A stretch of DNA of 5,161 nt, taken from assembly GCF_051961495.1 (NCBI RefSeq), contig NZ_JBQCDF010000217.1, forward strand, positions 1 through 5,161, written 5' to 3'. The notes under the pieces are model-generated. The model made no database searches and was not told where the DNA came from. It worked only from the letters and a program-made list of their open reading frames with translations. Numbering within the stretch: the stretch's first letter is position 1; every line of letters begins with the position of its first letter. This document shows, piece by piece, positions 1 through 5,161 of this stretch. The DNA is from Cytophaga sp051961495 (lineage in GTDB: Bacteria; Bacteroidota; Bacteroidia; Cytophagales; Cytophagaceae). The position numbers were made by a program, and so were the translations under genes.

Positions 1-35
1 CCTTAAAGGAAGTATATCAAGTATTAACCAATTAA
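1..35 (+). CDS. Possible C-terminal tail of an upstream gene (partial)
   Basis: Reading from base 3, the frame is open from the window edge and gives LKEVYQVLTN followed by TAA at 33-35. This reads like a normal helical protein C-terminus and stops only 8 bases before the HerA start codon. Such spacing would fit a co-transcribed upstream gene. A second frame, from base 2, is also open until a TAA at 38-40 (LKGSISSINQLN), so the choice of frame is a judgement on amino-acid character only. With ten codons nothing can be said about function, and the stretch could equally be a non-coding leader. Confidence 0.25.
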   Translation, partial: LKEVYQVLTN

Positions 36-43
36 ATTAAGCT

Positions 44-1789
44 ATGTCAGAAGCAACAAACAGCGATATATTTAGAATTTTAACAGTCGCGCCAAATTTA
101 ATCCAAATCGAAGTTATTGATGTTGATAAATTTAAAACTGATACTTCTGATTTCACAATTGGAAGTTATCTTAAAATTTCAGACGATTCAAATACTTCAA
201 TCATTGCATTGGTCCAAAGTTTCAAAATAAAGGAAACAAATGTAGGTGGTGAAACAACAGTTACACAACCTACATTTATTTTAGATGCCCAACCGATTGG
301 GTTTTTAGATGATGCAGGAAAATTTAAAAGAGGCGGCCAGCAAATAGCAATACCACCCAATCAAGTTTCTATTGCTGATAGTTCCATTCTAAAAGGGATT
401 TATGAATCGACAGAAGAAGGTAAAAAATTTATCTTTTCAACTTTAGCTCAAAATAATGCTATTGACATCGCAGTTGATGGGGATAAATTTTTTAGTAAGC
501 ATATTGCTGTTGTAGGTTCTACTGGTTCAGGTAAATCAGGAACAGTTGCAAGAATTTTACAAGAAGGCATTAAGCCAACAGTTGGTCAGAAGGAAAATGG
601 TGTTTTAAATAATTCTCATATTATACTTTTTGATTTACACGGAGAGTATTCACCAGCTTTTACAAAATCAAAAAAACTTGATATAAATAATTTGATTCTT
701 CCTTATTGGTTAATGAATTCAGAAGAATTGGAAGAAATGTTTATCGAAAGTTCAGAAAGTAATTCACACAATCAAATTTCACAGTTTAAAAATGCTGTAA
801 CATTAAACAAAAAACGTCATAATCCTATATTAACTAAAGTAAATTATGATACTCCTGTTTATTTTAGCATTGATGAAGTTTACCGATATATATCAAATCA
901 TAATAATGCTACTAAAGACGCAAAAACAGGAGAGTTAAAAATAAAGGCAAAAATACCAGGGGTTGCAAATGAGTTTCAACTTTTTGAAGTTATAGAGTTT
1001 GAAGATAAGATATCAGGAAAGATTAATTCAGGCCCATATGCAGGAGAATTCGATAGATTTGTTCCTAGATTAGAAACTAAACTTAATGACCAGCGTTTAT
1101 CTTTTCTTTTAAAATCGGAAAAAAGCGGAGGAGGAGAATACAAAACAGAAGATTTATCTGATATTTTAAAACAGTTTATTGGCTACGAAACGGATAAAAA
1201 CAATATAACTATTATAGATCTTAGCGGAATACCGTTTGAAGTTTTAAGCCTGGTTGTTTCTCTTATTAGTCGTTTAGTTTTTGACTTCTGTTTTTATTAT
1301 AAAAGTATTAAAGATGATAAAGAAATTCCATTTTTGTTAGTTTTGGAAGAGGCTCATAATTATATCCCTCAAACTCAAGGTGCAAAATATCATTCTGTTA
1401 AAAAATCAATTGAGCGAATTGCAAAAGAAGGTAGAAAGTATGGATTATCTTTAATGATTGTAAGTCAAAGGCCATCGGAAATTTCTGAAACAATTTTTTC
1501 GCAATGTAATAATTTTGTTGCAATGCGATTGACAAATCCAACTGATCAACAATATGTAAAACGGTTAATGCCTGACAATGTAAGTGCAATAACAGATGCT
1601 TTACCAGTTCTTGAAAGACAAGAAGCTTTAATAATTGGTGACAGTATTCCAATTCCTACAATTGTTAAGATTAAATCATTAACAGAAAAGCCTGCATCAA
1701 GCGACATTAATTTTAGAACTGAATGGAAAAAAGATTGGACTGAAATAGTGTTTGACGAATTAATAAAAAAGATAAAAAAAGAAGGCTGA
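44..1789 (+). CDS. HerA-family ATPase / DNA translocase (DUF87-type)
   Basis: This 581-aa protein is an FtsK/HerA-superfamily ATPase, expected to form a hexameric ring that pumps along double-stranded DNA in the cytoplasm and drives or gates a partner enzyme. The first ~110 residues are beta-rich, as expected for the HAS-barrel that HerA proteins use to bind partners. Walker A is GSTGSGKS (158-165, catalytic K164). The HerA-type FDLHGEY follows at 196-202. Walker B is LLVLEEAHNYIP (431-442) with acidic residues E435-E436 and H438. The block ERIAKEGRKYG (457-467) carries the likely arginine finger R464, and SQRPSEIS (474-481) the sensor-like Q475-R476. All key ATPase residues are present and the length is normal for bacterial HerA. 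The ATG at 44 has no Shine-Dalgarno, only an A/T-rich leader, as is usual in Bacteroidota. It is followed after 59 bases by the DUF6119-like gene and then a GIY-YIG gene, a context pointing to defence rather than to the archaeal HerA-NurA repair role. Family assignment is secure; the biological role is inferred. Confidence 0.93.
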   Translation: MSEATNSDIFRILTVAPNLIQIEVIDVDKFKTDTSDFTIGSYLKISDDSNTSIIALVQSFKIKETNVGGETTVTQPTFILDAQPIGFLDDAGKFKRGGQQIAIPPNQVSIADSSILKGIYESTEEGKKFIFSTLAQNNAIDIAVDGDKFFSKHIAVVGSTGSGKSGTVARILQEGIKPTVGQKENGVLNNSHIILFDLHGEYSPAFTKSKKLDINNLILPYWLMNSEELEEMFIESSESNSHNQISQFKNAVTLNKKRHNPILTKVNYDTPVYFSIDEVYRYISNHNNATKDAKTGELKIKAKIPGVANEFQLFEVIEFEDKISGKINSGPYAGEFDRFVPRLETKLNDQRLSFLLKSEKSGGGEYKTEDLSDILKQFIGYETDKNNITIIDLSGIPFEVLSLVVSLISRLVFDFCFYYKSIKDDKEIPFLLVLEEAHNYIPQTQGAKYHSVKKSIERIAKEGRKYGLSLMIVSQRPSEISETIFSQCNNFVAMRLTNPTDQQYVKRLMPDNVSAITDALPVLERQEALIIGDSIPIPTIVKIKSLTEKPASSDINFRTEWKKDWTEIVFDELIKKIKKEG

Positions 1790-1848
1790 AACGGGGGGCT
1801 TTGTCTCAATTAGTTATTTGAAGAAATTGTATAATTTAACGTAAGTGA

Positions 1849-3585
1849 ATGAAGCAAAATCCTACTATATATAAAATTGATAAATCTTTTGTAATTGATA
1901 AGGTTCATGGAGGGATTAGAGAACATTTGAATTCTAATCATAAAAAATTTGTTGAAAGAGATTTAAAACTAAATGACTTTGACGCATTGCTAATTGTGAT
2001 TGAATCTGATGAAAAAGAATCTGAATGGTCTGATTTCTTTCCAAATGAATTTATTAAAGGCATTTCTTTTAATTTTAAAATTCCTTCATTATTGTTAATA
2101 GTAAAAACATCAGTTGGAATTTTTTCAATTGTTGGTGGCGGATTTTATAAATATTTATTACCCTTCTTAGATATGTCTTATGGGTTAAATACTTATGCAC
2201 GGATCATGAGTCCAACAAAAGATCAAATCATTACAATTAAAACAAGGGGCGTTACTGGTTTAAGAGCCGGTATGCAGGAACAGTTCAAAGATAATTATCG
2301 AATAATAGATTACATTAAATTTGGTAAAATACCAGTTGAAATGAAAATTAAACTTGACAACCGTCAAGCGGAACTATTTTTTAATCAATTTGTAACCAGT
2401 AGATCATCGCAAATTATATTAAATATTTCTAGCGGGTTTAATATAAATAAAAAACTTTCATTTGATGAATTAGGTGATTTGATCAAAATACTGGTTTACA
2501 TAGAATCAATAAAGCCTAATGATTTTTTTAGCTCATATAAAGAGATAACAAATAAGGAATTGATTTCTAAATCCTTAAAACCAGGCATAATAAATGAATT
2601 GTTTAATAAAAGAAATGAAATTATTCAAAATAAAGTTTCAAATTTTGATTTATGTTACCCGAATAAAATTGAAGATTTTTATAGCGCAGATGAATATGAG
2701 ATCAAGCTAAAATTGGGAAGACTTAAATTTAAAAGAATTAATGTAACCAACGATAAAGGTGAAATATTAAAACTAATTCTTGAATTTTTAAAACAAAATG
2801 GTCATGATAACAATCTTAAAAATTTTAATGAAAAAATCTTGAATATTTATATTTATACATATAAGAGTCAAAAATCTACTCCAATACTGAAAACGGCTCT
2901 TATATATCATATAAATACAGAACTTTCGCTTAGAGGTATTGGGACTTTTATATATTTAGATTCAAAGTGGTATAAACTTAGAGAAATTTTTATAAAGGAA
3001 ATGAATACAAGGTGTTCAGAAATTTTACAAAGCAATAACTTATCTAATATAGTTTTAAATGAGGTATGGGATAAAAAGGTCGATGGAAAGCGCATAAGTG
3101 AATATGAGTATAACAAAAAATATCTAAAGCAAAATTATCTGGTTCTAGATACATTAACTGTAGATTCAATTGAGTTAGCGGATGTTATATATATAAATGA
3201 AGATGCTATATATTTGTGTCATATTAAATATGGTTTTAGTGCTGAGATGAGAGAGTTATATAGTCAAATAGTCTCTTCCGCTAGAAGATTAAAGAATGAT
3301 CTTAAGGATGATCAAAATAGTTACTTGAAATTAATATTTTCAAAACTAAATAATATAAATAATGGCGGATTAACTGAAGAGCAATTTATTCTCTTATTTA
3401 AAGAAAAAAATATTAAATATGTTATGAGTTTTACTGCACATTTAAAAAACAAAAAGTTACCTAATTATATTGAACTTTATAAATCTAATGTTGCTAAGCT
3501 TTCATTGATACAATGTTTTACTGAGATGCGTACTGAGTATTTTGATTTAGATATAGAAGTAATAAATAATTCTGGTTGTTTCTAG
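1849..3585 (+). CDS. DUF6119 (TIGR04141) family protein, putative nuclease-like effector
   Basis: This 578-aa cytoplasmic protein has no signal peptide or membrane helices. I match it by remembered motif pattern, not by a search, to DUF6119/TIGR04141, a rare, patchily distributed family of about this length. The N-terminal half has the IFSIVGGGFYKYLLPFLD segment (91-108) followed by YGLNTYARIM (111-120), where the family has a 'FGxG...L...FGL' pattern. Further on are FIYLDSKWYKL (367-377), then EYEYN (418-422), LDT (433-435), IELADV (441-446) and CHIK (457-460). The next stretch, SAEMRELYSQIVSSARRL (464-481), aligns with the family's 'S..LSHLF.QG..S...L' block. D445, H458 and K460, with E420 or E442, could form a PD-(D/E)xK-like site with H in place of the usual D/E; this is inference. 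The ATG at 1849 is the first plausible start and lacks a Shine-Dalgarno. Base composition is extremely A/T-rich, more so than the HerA gene. Position between HerA and a GIY-YIG gene suggests a HerA-coupled effector. The family call is good, catalysis is unproven. Confidence 0.72.
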   Translation: MKQNPTIYKIDKSFVIDKVHGGIREHLNSNHKKFVERDLKLNDFDALLIVIESDEKESEWSDFFPNEFIKGISFNFKIPSLLLIVKTSVGIFSIVGGGFYKYLLPFLDMSYGLNTYARIMSPTKDQIITIKTRGVTGLRAGMQEQFKDNYRIIDYIKFGKIPVEMKIKLDNRQAELFFNQFVTSRSSQIILNISSGFNINKKLSFDELGDLIKILVYIESIKPNDFFSSYKEITNKELISKSLKPGIINELFNKRNEIIQNKVSNFDLCYPNKIEDFYSADEYEIKLKLGRLKFKRINVTNDKGEILKLILEFLKQNGHDNNLKNFNEKILNIYIYTYKSQKSTPILKTALIYHINTELSLRGIGTFIYLDSKWYKLREIFIKEMNTRCSEILQSNNLSNIVLNEVWDKKVDGKRISEYEYNKKYLKQNYLVLDTLTVDSIELADVIYINEDAIYLCHIKYGFSAEMRELYSQIVSSARRLKNDLKDDQNSYLKLIFSKLNNINNGGLTEEQFILLFKEKNIKYVMSFTAHLKNKKLPNYIELYKSNVAKLSLIQCFTEMRTEYFDLDIEVINNSGCF

Positions 3586-3596
3586 TTACTTCGCCG

Positions 3597-3636
3597 TTGA
3601 GTATAAAAAACAAGAGCCTGCAAACTGAATACTCAA
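3597..3636 (+). repeat. 8-bp perfect inverted repeat in the gap before the GIY-YIG gene
   Basis: TTGAGTAT at 3597-3604 is the exact reverse complement of ATACTCAA at 3629-3636, separated by 24 bases. It sits almost wholly in the 71-base gap between the DUF6119-like stop (3585) and the ATG at 3657. As RNA it would form a weak A/U-rich hairpin 20 bases upstream of that ATG. There is no G+C-rich stem or U-tract, so it is not a terminator. It might modulate translation of the third gene or bind a protein, but an 8-bp match in such A/T-rich DNA may be chance. Confidence 0.35.
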
Positions 3637-3656
3637 TTCTTAATCAAAACGAAAAA

Positions 3657-4214
3657 ATGATGAACCAAAAAATAAAAGAGTTTAGCTTAAATGCTTTAGA
3701 GCCTTTACAAAGAGTTTCTCAAAATGGCGCAAAAGAAACTTATGAATTTGATATTGACTGCTTTGAAATGAAAAATTACAATCATGTAAGTGTTTTGAAA
3801 GAAAGTGATTTTTCAAAAGTTTTTGATATTATTACTAAGATATCTGGACCATGTCTATATTATTTTGAAATTCAATCAGACCATTCTGCTGAAGAAATAG
3901 TAGACCGAGTAAATAAATATAGATTAATAAAAGATTCTAAAGCTGTTCCAGCAATTAAAAAGAATTTCTCAAAGAGTAAAATATTGTATGTCGGTAAAGT
4001 AAAAAAAGCAATCTGGGGAAGATTAGTTCAACATTTAGGGTATTACAAAGTTCCAAGAACTCAAGGCCTCCAGCTTTTTTATTGGACACAGGGAACGAAT
4101 CTTTCTTTAAAGATGAAGGTACTGGAATTTGAACATGAAATGGCAGATTATATGGGCGTTCTGGAAACCAAGCTTGCTAAAGAATTAAAGCCGATTTTGG
4201 GAAAACATAGTTAG
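3657..4214 (+). CDS. GIY-YIG-fold nuclease-like protein
   Basis: This small cytoplasmic protein (185 aa from the ATG at 3657) ends in a domain I read as a GIY-YIG endonuclease fold. The first strand is GPCLYYF (64-70, Y68/Y69 in the 'GIY' place) and the second is LYVGK (110-114, the 'YIG' equivalent). A helix RLVQHLG (122-128) follows, with the family's catalytic-type R122 and H126. A C-terminal acidic helix and the LKPILGK motif (177-183) close the domain; E170 or E157/E159 could be the metal-binding glutamate. The loop between the two strands is about 40 residues, far longer than the roughly ten of canonical members. Residues 1-60 match nothing I know. I prefer ATG 3657 (a second ATG follows at once). 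The frame stays open back to 3570, and a TTG at 3576 would give 212 aa overlapping the previous gene by 10 bases, but those extra residues look non-coding. It is the last gene of the HerA cluster. Fold call is moderately sure; its substrate is unknown. Confidence 0.7.
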   Translation: MMNQKIKEFSLNALEPLQRVSQNGAKETYEFDIDCFEMKNYNHVSVLKESDFSKVFDIITKISGPCLYYFEIQSDHSAEEIVDRVNKYRLIKDSKAVPAIKKNFSKSKILYVGKVKKAIWGRLVQHLGYYKVPRTQGLQLFYWTQGTNLSLKMKVLEFEHEMADYMGVLETKLAKELKPILGKHS

Positions 4215-4255
4215 TTACAGTAAACATAGGCAACAACACAATACCCCAAACCCCA
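4215..4255. other. Composition boundary, probable right edge of the accessory cluster
   Basis: These 41 bases separate the A/T-rich three-gene cluster from the higher-G+C membrane-protein gene. The stretch changes from A/T-rich to a C-run-rich sequence (ACCCCAAACCCC, 4243-4254). The octamer AAACATAG occurs at 4203-4210, at the end of the GIY-YIG gene, and again at 4222-4229. No terminator hairpin, tRNA end, transposase gene or long flanking repeat is visible. I see the boundary by composition and infer that it is an island edge; the octamer pair is too short to call an attachment site. Confidence 0.45.
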
Positions 4256-4903
4256 ATGGTAATCTTCACAATCGTATTTACACTTCTCTATACCTACCTG
4301 ATTTTTCGTTGGGACAAATACGTGAGTTGGCAGTTGGGTAGCACTTTTTCCAGGATAATAAAATACCTGCACTACATAACATTTTTTATTTGCCTCACCA
4401 TTGCTTTTACTTATCTGCAATTTGATATTGGTCTGCGCGGGATCTGGACGACACGGATCTTTGTACTCACAGCCATGCTGACAGGAGTGTTGTTCTATTT
4501 TGTCGCAAACAAAGCCATCTTAAATAAAATAGAAAAAATATACTTCAGAATTTTTCGTTTCCTGCCCAGCGTTACCGGTGCGTTTCTACTGGTTCCGTTC
4601 TTAGGTGTTGTGATTGTATTTTCATTACTTGGCAGACTGTTTGATCCTGCCGATGAGATTTATTACGAAGACACGCACATCCGGATGAACAGATCTTTTA
4701 AAGGTGTTTTAGCGCCGCCCGGTGTTGATTTCTATACCAAACACTTTATATTTGAAAAACTTGTGGACAGCCGTGAATTTAATACAGACGCCATTGATTC
4801 CGTCACTGTGCGTTACGATCAGGACTCGACCAGAATCTTTGTGTATGGGTCTCCTGAAACCGACGGCATGCCCAAAGTAATAAGCATAGAAAAGCAGAGA
4901 TAA
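4256..4903 (+). CDS. Hypothetical integral membrane protein, four helices plus a C-terminal soluble domain
   Basis: I do not recognise a named family for this 215-aa protein. Four hydrophobic segments are visible, at about 1-17, 36-54, 66-84 and 104-126. The loop at 85-103 is rich in K and R (K86, K91, K94, R98, R101), and the first loop also carries R18, K21, R33 and K36. By the positive-inside rule both loops are cytoplasmic, so the N-terminus and the ~90-residue C-terminal domain (127-215) would be periplasmic. That tail has short strand-like patches (DSVTVRYD, TRIFVYGS) suggesting a small beta-rich domain. ATG 4256 is the first start after an in-frame stop at 4208-4210; the leader has no Shine-Dalgarno. 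G+C content and codon choice (GCC, CTG, CCG in use) differ clearly from the three genes before it, so it is probably a resident chromosomal gene next to the cluster. A lipoprotein gene follows 74 bases later on the same strand. Confidence 0.75.
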   Translation: MVIFTIVFTLLYTYLIFRWDKYVSWQLGSTFSRIIKYLHYITFFICLTIAFTYLQFDIGLRGIWTTRIFVLTAMLTGVLFYFVANKAILNKIEKIYFRIFRFLPSVTGAFLLVPFLGVVIVFSLLGRLFDPADEIYYEDTHIRMNRSFKGVLAPPGVDFYTKHFIFEKLVDSREFNTDAIDSVTVRYDQDSTRIFVYGSPETDGMPKVISIEKQR

Positions 4904-4952
4904 TATCCGCTGTGAGAGTAAAATGTAAATTAGAATAAATGAAGGTCACCAC

Positions 4953-4962
4953 TATTGCAATA
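4953..4962. repeat. 10-bp perfect palindrome upstream of the lipoprotein start
   Basis: TATTGCAATA is self-complementary and ends 15 bases before the preferred lipoprotein ATG at 4978. A position this close to the start would suit a small operator. No matching promoter elements can be placed around it with confidence and the motif was not seen elsewhere in the window, so this is a weak observation. If the upstream ATG at 4939 is used, the palindrome is merely coding sequence. Confidence 0.2.
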
Positions 4963-4977
4963 TTTATAATAACACCT

Positions 4978-5161
4978 ATGAAAATATTCTATACGTTCCT
5001 TGTTGCAGCTGTTTCACTTGCAGGCTGCGTATCCTCATCTGAACATAACGGTGATACTGCTGCCGCGGACTCTTTGTACCAGCGCTCAACACAGGCGAAC
5101 CTATTGCATGGATGGTGGATCTCTGACGATTTTCTTACCCAGGTAGAAAAGAAACGGTCTG
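4978..5161 (+). CDS. Putative lipoprotein, N-terminal part (runs off the window)
   Basis: Sixty-one complete codons are visible before the right edge, without a stop. The start MKIFYTFLVAAVSLAGC is a textbook type II signal peptide: K2, a hydrophobic core, and an LAGC lipobox with the lipidated cysteine at residue 17. It should be exported, cleaved by signal peptidase II and anchored to the cell envelope. Residues 18-35 are polar linker (SSSEHNGDTAAADS type). A domain seems to begin near NLLHGWWISDDFLTQVEKK (41-59), whose 'G-x-W' start resembles small lipocalin-like Bacteroidota lipoproteins, but too little is present to assign a family. An in-frame ATG at 4939 would add 13 residues (MKVTTIAIFIITP); the shorter start gives the more typical lipoprotein leader. 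Composition matches the membrane-protein gene before it, so both likely belong to the resident chromosome. Confidence 0.75.
   Translation, partial: MKIFYTFLVAAVSLAGCVSSSEHNGDTAAADSLYQRSTQANLLHGWWISDDFLTQVEKKRS

Noticed and set aside
166..360. Reverse-strand open frame of 64 codons inside the HerA gene, with others like it at 1398-1652, 1546-1809, 2907-3116 and 4211-4420.
   Set aside because: Each overlaps a well-supported forward gene, has no recognisable motif and has the composition expected of an antisense shadow.
1793..1798. Run of six G just after the HerA stop codon, considered as a slippage or phase-variation tract.
   Set aside because: It is short, lies outside any coding frame and is not placed to change a promoter spacing that I can identify.
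1790..1848. TATAAT at 1830-1835 between the HerA and DUF6119-like genes, a possible internal promoter.
   Set aside because: No -35-like or Bacteroidota TTG element lies at a proper distance, the leader would be only a few bases long, and TATAAT is expected by chance in such A/T-rich DNA.
3177..3212. TATATATATA-rich tract within the DUF6119-like gene, considered as a simple repeat or origin-like element.
   Set aside because: It encodes the conserved-looking segment ADVIYINEDAIYL in frame, so coding constraint and A/T-rich codon use explain it.
4203..4229. Direct repeat AAACATAG (4203-4210, 4222-4229) as an attachment site or target-site duplication.
   Set aside because: Both copies are on the same side of the cluster, only 19 bases apart, and no integrase or transposase is present, so they cannot flank an insertion of the cluster.

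Overview
The window looks like a piece of a Bacteroidota chromosome, probably of the Chitinophagaceae or Sphingobacteriaceae sort. This rests on A/T-rich leaders without Shine-Dalgarno sequences, a small lipoprotein with an LAGC lipobox, and a general resemblance of the right-hand genes to Bacteroidota hypothetical proteins. The placement is an inference; no rRNA or marker gene is present.

Positions 1-4214 hold a very A/T-rich, three-gene, same-strand cluster. It encodes (i) a HerA-type hexameric DNA translocase ATPase (44-1789), (ii) a 578-aa protein that I match by motif to the DUF6119/TIGR04141 'sporadically distributed' family, with a nuclease-like D...HxK motif (1849-3585), and (iii) a small GIY-YIG-fold nuclease-like protein (about 3657-4214). 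The first 35 bases may be the last codons of a further gene upstream, ending 8 bases before the HerA start, so the cluster may continue to the left. The gaps are short (59 and 71 bases) and no terminator is visible between the genes, which suggests one operon.

Positions 4215-5161 differ in character. G+C rises abruptly: sample 60-base lines count 13/60 at 2521 and at 3181, against 30/60 at 4561 and 27/60 at 4681. The genes there are ordinary-looking envelope genes: a four-helix membrane protein with a C-terminal soluble domain, and the start of a lipoprotein cut by the window edge. I read the point near 4215-4255 as the right edge of an accessory island.

The HerA, DUF6119 and GIY-YIG set is the item of interest. 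HerA ATPases paired with an effector enzyme (HerA-SIR2, HerA-DUF4297) are established anti-phage systems. This cluster has the same logic, with a DUF6119 protein and a GIY-YIG protein in the effector positions, a combination I do not recall as a named system. A working model (inference) is that HerA assembles with the DUF6119 protein into a DNA-processing or abortive-infection complex and the GIY-YIG protein supplies a second nuclease activity. No RNA genes, CRISPR array or insertion sequence were seen.
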